Of a stretch of 18,037 nt of DNA, positions 14,082 to 18,037 are shown piece after piece. How positions within the stretch are numbered: position 1 is the first letter of the stretch; each line of letters begins with the position of its first letter. The DNA lies in contig JAUXOH010000271.1 in assembly GCA_030682505.1 (NCBI GenBank), positions 1-18,037 on the forward strand, written 5' to 3'. The notes beneath the pieces were generated by a model. It ran no database searches. It was not told where the DNA came from and was given only the letters and a program-made list of their open reading frames with translations. The translations under genes were made by a program, and so were the position numbers. Source of the DNA: Candidatus Didemnitutus sp. Its GTDB lineage: Bacteria > Verrucomicrobiota > Verrucomicrobiia > Opitutales > Opitutaceae.

Positions 14082-17000
14082 ATGCCTCAACGAATGATGT
14101 CTGTGTGCACCACGAGTTTAACGCGGATCGTCTTGCTGCTGTTGCTTTCAAGCGGCCCCGTTGCCGTCGCGGGCTGGCTCGATCCCATGAGCGGAGCCCC
14201 GCTTGTCGTGCATTACTCGCGCGAGACGATGGGAGCGCTGGAGCAGGTGCGGTGCACGACCGAGGACCGCAAGGGTCGGCTGTTGGTGGGAGCGGACGGA
14301 CTGCTGGTATTCGACGGAACTGCTTGGACTCGCACGGCATTCGGCGATGGTTTTCAATTAGTCAATACCCTCCAAGGCACGGCTGACGGGAGGGTAATTG
14401 CCGGCGGGCTGAATGAACTGGGCTACTTCGATGAAATGGCCGACGGACGATTCGTCTATCGATCCTTGATGTCATTCGTGCCGCCCGAGCATCGCGAAGT
14501 GAATATCGTGTGGGGCTGCGCAGAGATCGGTCGAATGTTGGTCTATTTTTGCAAGGAAAAGGTGCTGGTGTGGGATGGCGAAAGGTTTCACGTCTGGCGT
14601 TTTCCCACGGCCACGCGGCTCTTCCCCGTGCCCATGGGGGACGAATGGTGGTTTACCCACAATGAGACGGGTTTGTATCGGATGACCGCGGCGGGTCCGC
14701 AAAAGCAATTCCCGGCGGAAGCACTGCCTCCCCGGGCGGCCATGTGGTTGGGAAAGGACGTCCGCGGTCTATTGCTCGCCGGCAGCAATGGCCTGTTTGT
14801 CGCGGGGAAACCGGCGGAGCCGCTCTGGTCCCCGGAAGCGGTTTCCTTCACCGAACGGGAGGCGGTCTCCAGTGTCCATGCGCTCAAGGGCGGCGGGTAT
14901 TTGGTCACATCGCTCACTGGCCTCGGAGTCATTTCTCCCCAAGGTGAGTTGGTGCGAGTCCTGCGGGCGGAAGCCGGATTGCCGGCGCACTATTGGAACG
15001 GCCTGCGGGTTGACCATCGCGGACAGGCTTGGGTGCCGGCGGCGCAGGAGGGTTTGTTCCGGTTTGATGTCTCGGGGGCGCTGTCGGTGTTTCCGGATTG
15101 GGACGGGGGACCGGTCCCGACCGTGACTGGCTTGGTGGTCGGGAAAGACGGAGTCTTTGCGGCCACTCAGCGGGGTATCTTTCACCTTGCTCGCGCCGGC
15201 CGAAACGGGCGTTTCGACGCTTTCAAGAAGCTGAGCGGGTCGTATTTGACGGTCGAGTTGTTCGGCGACGGCCTGCTGCTGGGGATGTTTGCCCGGGCGG
15301 AATTCTTCGATCGGGGGGAAACGAAACCAATTTTCGAATTGCCGTCCACCACGGTGAATCAAATGGCTCCCAGTCGCACCCGCGCCAATCGGGTTTACAT
15401 CCAGCACAATGGCAACATCGCGGTGGCCGAACGAGGTCCCGAGGGGGAGTGGAAAAGCGAGGCGTTGCTCAAACTCAACGCGTTTGCCCGTGATTTTGCA
15501 GAAGACCCGTCGGGCAATCTCTGGGTTGCGACGGCGCAGGACGGGCTGTTTCACTACGATCTGGCGCGCCGCGAATACGTGGCGGTGAGAGCCCCGGAAA
15601 ATGCGGTGGTGGATGACAGCAACACGCTGCTCGCGGCTTCGCGGGACCACGTTTTCGGGCTGCTCGGCTCCCTGCTGGTGCGGGGTGATCAGGCCCAGCC
15701 CGAGCAAGCGATTCAAGTGAACCGTCTGCCCTTTCTGCACGCCACGCAGATGGCGGCCAACTCGGCGGGCACCCGCCTCTATGTGATCTTTGCGCGCCAG
15801 CCGCCCGCCGGACCCCGCGCGCAGGGCATGGGGGTCGTCGATTTGGACCAGACGGGGCAGTTCGTCCGCTGGACTGAATACGATGTGGGCGGACTCGCCG
15901 GCATCGATTCCCCCACCGCGCTGGCGCTGGAGGAGCGCAGCGAAGGGAACGTGCTTTGGATTGGCGGGACCCGGGGGGTGATGCGCCTGGCGGCGAACGA
16001 ACTCAAGCACGCGGAAGCCCCGCTCGCTTTGCAGTTGTCGGTCGTGGCCAATGGTTCCGTGGTCATGCCGAATTCGCGACCGACGTTTGCGTTTGCCGAT
16101 CACCATCTGGCTTTCCGTTTGTTCTCCCCGGAAATCACCCGCCGGGACGAACGGTGGTTTCAAACCCGACTGGGTGAAAGCGGAGGCCCGTGGTCGCCCG
16201 CGAGTCGGACGGACAGCTTTGAGTTCACCCGCCTCTCGGAAGGACAGCACACGTTTGCCGTCCGCGCGCTCGACCCGGCCGGGAGAGTGAGTGCCGAGAC
16301 GGCAGTCACCTTCCGGATTTTGCCGCCGTGGTGGCGTTCGCCCTGGGCCTTTGCGACCTATGCCGTCGGGCTGATTGGATTCGTCCTGACTTTCGTCAAG
16401 GTGCGCGAGCGCAGGCTTCGCCAACACTCTGAGAAACTGGAGCGCACGGTCGAACTGCGCACGGGCGAGTTGATCAAGGCCAATGCGGCGAAAGACGAAT
16501 TCCTCTCGAGCATCAGTCACGAAATCCGCAATCCACTCAACGGAGTGGTCGGCCTGGCGGCCGGCATCGATCCGCAGAAACTGGATTCCGCGACGCGGAC
16601 GAAGTTCAATCATTTGCGCAATTGCGCCGAACATCTTTCCGGCATGCTGGAGGACATCTTGGATTTCTCAAAACTGGAGGCGGGCGCGATGAAATTGAAC
16701 CAGCAGGTGTTCAATCTCCATCATCTCGTCTATTCGCTTTTCTCGCTCACCAGCGCAGCCAGCGCGAAGGCCGGCGTGCCGCTGGATGTGGCGATTTCCC
16801 CCAGTGTGCCCCAATGGGTGGAGGGTGATCCCGCCCGCATCCGCCAGATCCTGCTCAACTTTGTGATCAATGCCCTGCATTATGCCGGTCGCGGCGAAGT
16901 CCTGCTGACGGTGTGGTCGCGTTCGGCGACTCCGGAGCGGGTGGAAATCACCTTTGCGGTTTCAGACGACGGTCCGGGGATATCGCAGGAGGAACAGGGA

Positions 17001-17984
17001 AAGCTTTTCACCCGCTTCAGCCGGGGGGACGCCGCCAAAGTCAATCGGGTGGCGGGTTCGGGCATCGGACTGGCCGTTTGTCGATCCTTGGCCGAACAGA
17101 TGAAGGGTCGGCTTTGGGTCGAGAGCGAAGTCGGCTCGGGAGCCACGTTTCATTTTGCGGTTCCCCTGCCGGTGGCCCAAGCACCGCAGGCGGTGGAAGC
17201 CACCGCGCAACCCAGTGGGCGTTGGCACGCGCTTGTGGTGGACGACGAGGAGTATAATCTCGTGGTTCTGATGGGTCTGTTGGAACCCTTGGGCTTCCGT
17301 TTTACCCAAGCCAACAGCATGCTGGGGGCGCTCGCCGCCGCGCGGAGCGACGCGAAATTTGACGCGGTTTTCCTCGATTTCAACCTGCCCGACGGCAGCG
17401 GTCCGGAACTCACCCGCACCCTGCGGAGTTTGCCCGGGTTTCCCGCCGAGGTTCCCATTGTGGCCACCACGGCCTTCGTCGAACCGGGAAAGCACGAAGA
17501 GTGCTTGCAGGCGGGCATGAGCTATGTGCTGACGAAACCGCTCACCGTCGAAAAAATCATCGCGGCCCTGACGCACAGTTCCGATCGCTGGAAATCAGTT
17601 TCGCCCATCCAGGTGCCCGCCGGGCCGGGTCCTGATCCGCTCGCGGCCCTGCGTTTGCTGGTGAAACGAAAGGGCACCACCTATGCGGAGGAACTGAGTC
17701 TTTTCTGGCGGGAATTGGAAACCGAGGTTGCTGACACCTCGTCGGCTCTCGTCGCGCAGGACCCGGCGCACGCGAGTCAGGAGGCACATAAGCTCGCCGG
17801 GCGCTTCGCGTTCATCCATGCCGCCGCAGAGGAGGAATTGGTGCGGCGTTTTGAGAAAGAGGCCGTCAATGGGGCTTGGCCGGAAGCGGGCCGCACCTGG
17901 GCTCGCCTGACGGGCGGTCTCGAGGCTTTGCGGTCGCGGCTTAGTGGAGCCGATCGAGCTGCTCGGGGCGGGTCAGACCATTGA
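14082..17984 (+). CDS. Hybrid sensor histidine kinase (propeller - Y_Y_Y - TM - HisKA - HATPase - REC - Hpt)
   Basis: This roughly 1300-residue inner-membrane sensor has a signal peptide at the chosen start (MPQRMM..., hydrophobic TRIVLLLLLSSG). A periplasmic beta-propeller of two-component-regulator repeats follows (DGLLVFDG, EGLFRFD, DGLFHYD), then a Y_Y_Y domain (near 690-745) and one membrane helix (about 750-773). The kinase H-box is SSISHEIRNPLNG with His813. The ATPase shows LLNFVINALHYA, VSDDGPGIS and GSGIGLAV. The receiver has Asp1099 in FLDFNLPDGSG. The Hpt domain has His1236 in EAHKLAGRF. There is no DNA-binding domain, so phosphate should pass His-Asp-His to a separate regulator. 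The candidate is the LuxR-type gene overlapping its 3' end. ATGs at 14094 and 14097 are alternative starts; an open frame back to 13950 adds no signal-like sequence and is unlikely. Confidence 0.93.
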   Translation: MPQRMMSVCTTSLTRIVLLLLLSSGPVAVAGWLDPMSGAPLVVHYSRETMGALEQVRCTTEDRKGRLLVGADGLLVFDGTAWTRTAFGDGFQLVNTLQGTADGRVIAGGLNELGYFDEMADGRFVYRSLMSFVPPEHREVNIVWGCAEIGRMLVYFCKEKVLVWDGERFHVWRFPTATRLFPVPMGDEWWFTHNETGLYRMTAAGPQKQFPAEALPPRAAMWLGKDVRGLLLAGSNGLFVAGKPAEPLWSPEAVSFTEREAVSSVHALKGGGYLVTSLTGLGVISPQGELVRVLRAEAGLPAHYWNGLRVDHRGQAWVPAAQEGLFRFDVSGALSVFPDWDGGPVPTVTGLVVGKDGVFAATQRGIFHLARAGRNGRFDAFKKLSGSYLTVELFGDGLLLGMFARAEFFDRGETKPIFELPSTTVNQMAPSRTRANRVYIQHNGNIAVAERGPEGEWKSEALLKLNAFARDFAEDPSGNLWVATAQDGLFHYDLARREYVAVRAPENAVVDDSNTLLAASRDHVFGLLGSLLVRGDQAQPEQAIQVNRLPFLHATQMAANSAGTRLYVIFARQPPAGPRAQGMGVVDLDQTGQFVRWTEYDVGGLAGIDSPTALALEERSEGNVLWIGGTRGVMRLAANELKHAEAPLALQLSVVANGSVVMPNSRPTFAFADHHLAFRLFSPEITRRDERWFQTRLGESGGPWSPASRTDSFEFTRLSEGQHTFAVRALDPAGRVSAETAVTFRILPPWWRSPWAFATYAVGLIGFVLTFVKVRERRLRQHSEKLERTVELRTGELIKANAAKDEFLSSISHEIRNPLNGVVGLAAGIDPQKLDSATRTKFNHLRNCAEHLSGMLEDILDFSKLEAGAMKLNQQVFNLHHLVYSLFSLTSAASAKAGVPLDVAISPSVPQWVEGDPARIRQILLNFVINALHYAGRGEVLLTVWSRSATPERVEITFAVSDDGPGISQEEQGKLFTRFSRGDAAKVNRVAGSGIGLAVCRSLAEQMKGRLWVESEVGSGATFHFAVPLPVAQAPQAVEATAQPSGRWHALVVDDEEYNLVVLMGLLEPLGFRFTQANSMLGALAAARSDAKFDAVFLDFNLPDGSGPELTRTLRSLPGFPAEVPIVATTAFVEPGKHEECLQAGMSYVLTKPLTVEKIIAALTHSSDRWKSVSPIQVPAGPGPDPLAALRLLVKRKGTTYAEELSLFWRELETEVADTSSALVAQDPAHASQEAHKLAGRFAFIHAAAEEELVRRFEKEAVNGAWPEAGRTWARLTGGLEALRSRLSGADRAARGGSDH

Positions 17985-18037
17985 CAATGGCATAATGCAT
18001 CAGCTTCGGCGTCGTGTGCACATCGATCTTGCGCATG
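17941..18037 (-). CDS. C-terminus of a LuxR/NarL-family response regulator (partial)
   Basis: The minus strand is open from the window edge to a TAA at 17943-17941, giving 32 residues that begin MRKIDVHTTPKLMHYAIVNG and end TRPEQLDRLH. This is the typical last part of a LuxR/NarL helix-turn-helix: the end of the recognition helix region (usually RTVEVHRxNIMRKL), then the final dimerisation helix xxxLVRYAIxxGL. The receiver domain and most of the DNA-binding domain lie beyond the window. The gene converges on the hybrid kinase gene and overlaps its last 44 bases, so this is probably the partner response regulator that receives phosphate from its Hpt domain. The partnership is inferred from position and from the kinase's missing output domain. 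Confidence 0.8.
   Translation of the reverse strand, partial: MRKIDVHTTPKLMHYAIVNGLTRPEQLDRLH

Noticed and set aside
14769..16634. 621-codon minus-strand open frame inside the sensor kinase gene
   Set aside because: The plus strand encodes recognisable propeller, Y_Y_Y and kinase domains over this span. The antisense frame is Arg/Gln/Pro-rich without domains.

Overview
The window is GC-rich, densely packed bacterial DNA. The gene content suggests a Verrucomicrobiota-type organism, perhaps of the Opitutaceae: a beta-propeller hybrid sensor kinase, a Gfo/Idh/MocA oxidoreductase, a phytanoyl-CoA dioxygenase-like enzyme beside an AraC/cupin regulator, a glycosidase-like TIM-barrel protein, and a small secreted protein with a recurring helical motif. 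That placement is an impression from gene content, not a computed result. I see no tRNA, rRNA, CRISPR array, insertion sequence or phage gene.

Left third (1-6998). The tail of an unidentified plus-strand gene ends at 140. Six genes then lie on the minus strand, read right to left: PhyH-like dioxygenase (6941-6018), tandem ferritin-like di-iron protein (6008-4686), Gfo/Idh/MocA oxidoreductase (4570-3449), exporter-type ABC half-transporter (3438-1693), small secreted protein (1675-1145) and galactose-mutarotase-like protein (1141-293). Spacing is 3-17 bp except for one 115-bp gap at 4571-4685, which holds a hairpin, so this is probably two adjacent transcription units. An AraC/cupin regulator (6998-7867) is divergent from the dioxygenase across only 56 bp and is the obvious controller. 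Two non-haem-iron proteins plus sugar-type enzymes and an exporter suggest oxidative processing of a small, perhaps sugar-derived, molecule. The substrate cannot be read from the sequence.

Middle (7877-12826). A secreted protein with a TonB-C-like end is followed by a 777-residue cytoplasmic TIM-barrel, glycosidase-like protein with a clear intrinsic terminator. Divergent from the latter is a stand-alone MetE catalytic domain with all four zinc ligands. The spacer between them holds a perfect 6+6 palindrome.

Right third (12866-18037). A compact YcaO-family protein (298 aa) lies 4 bp behind a 60-codon ORF on the same strand. YcaO enzymes modify peptide backbones, so this pair is the best candidate in the window for an undescribed system, a minimal ribosomally made and modified peptide locus. 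The small ORF also has a lipobox-like stretch, so a small lipoprotein is a live alternative. Divergent from this pair, across a spacer with a 12-bp perfect palindrome, is a roughly 1300-residue hybrid histidine kinase: propeller, Y_Y_Y, one membrane helix, kinase, receiver and Hpt domains, with no DNA-binding domain. Its 3' end overlaps the 3' end of a convergent LuxR/NarL-type response-regulator gene cut by the window edge, a plausible output partner.
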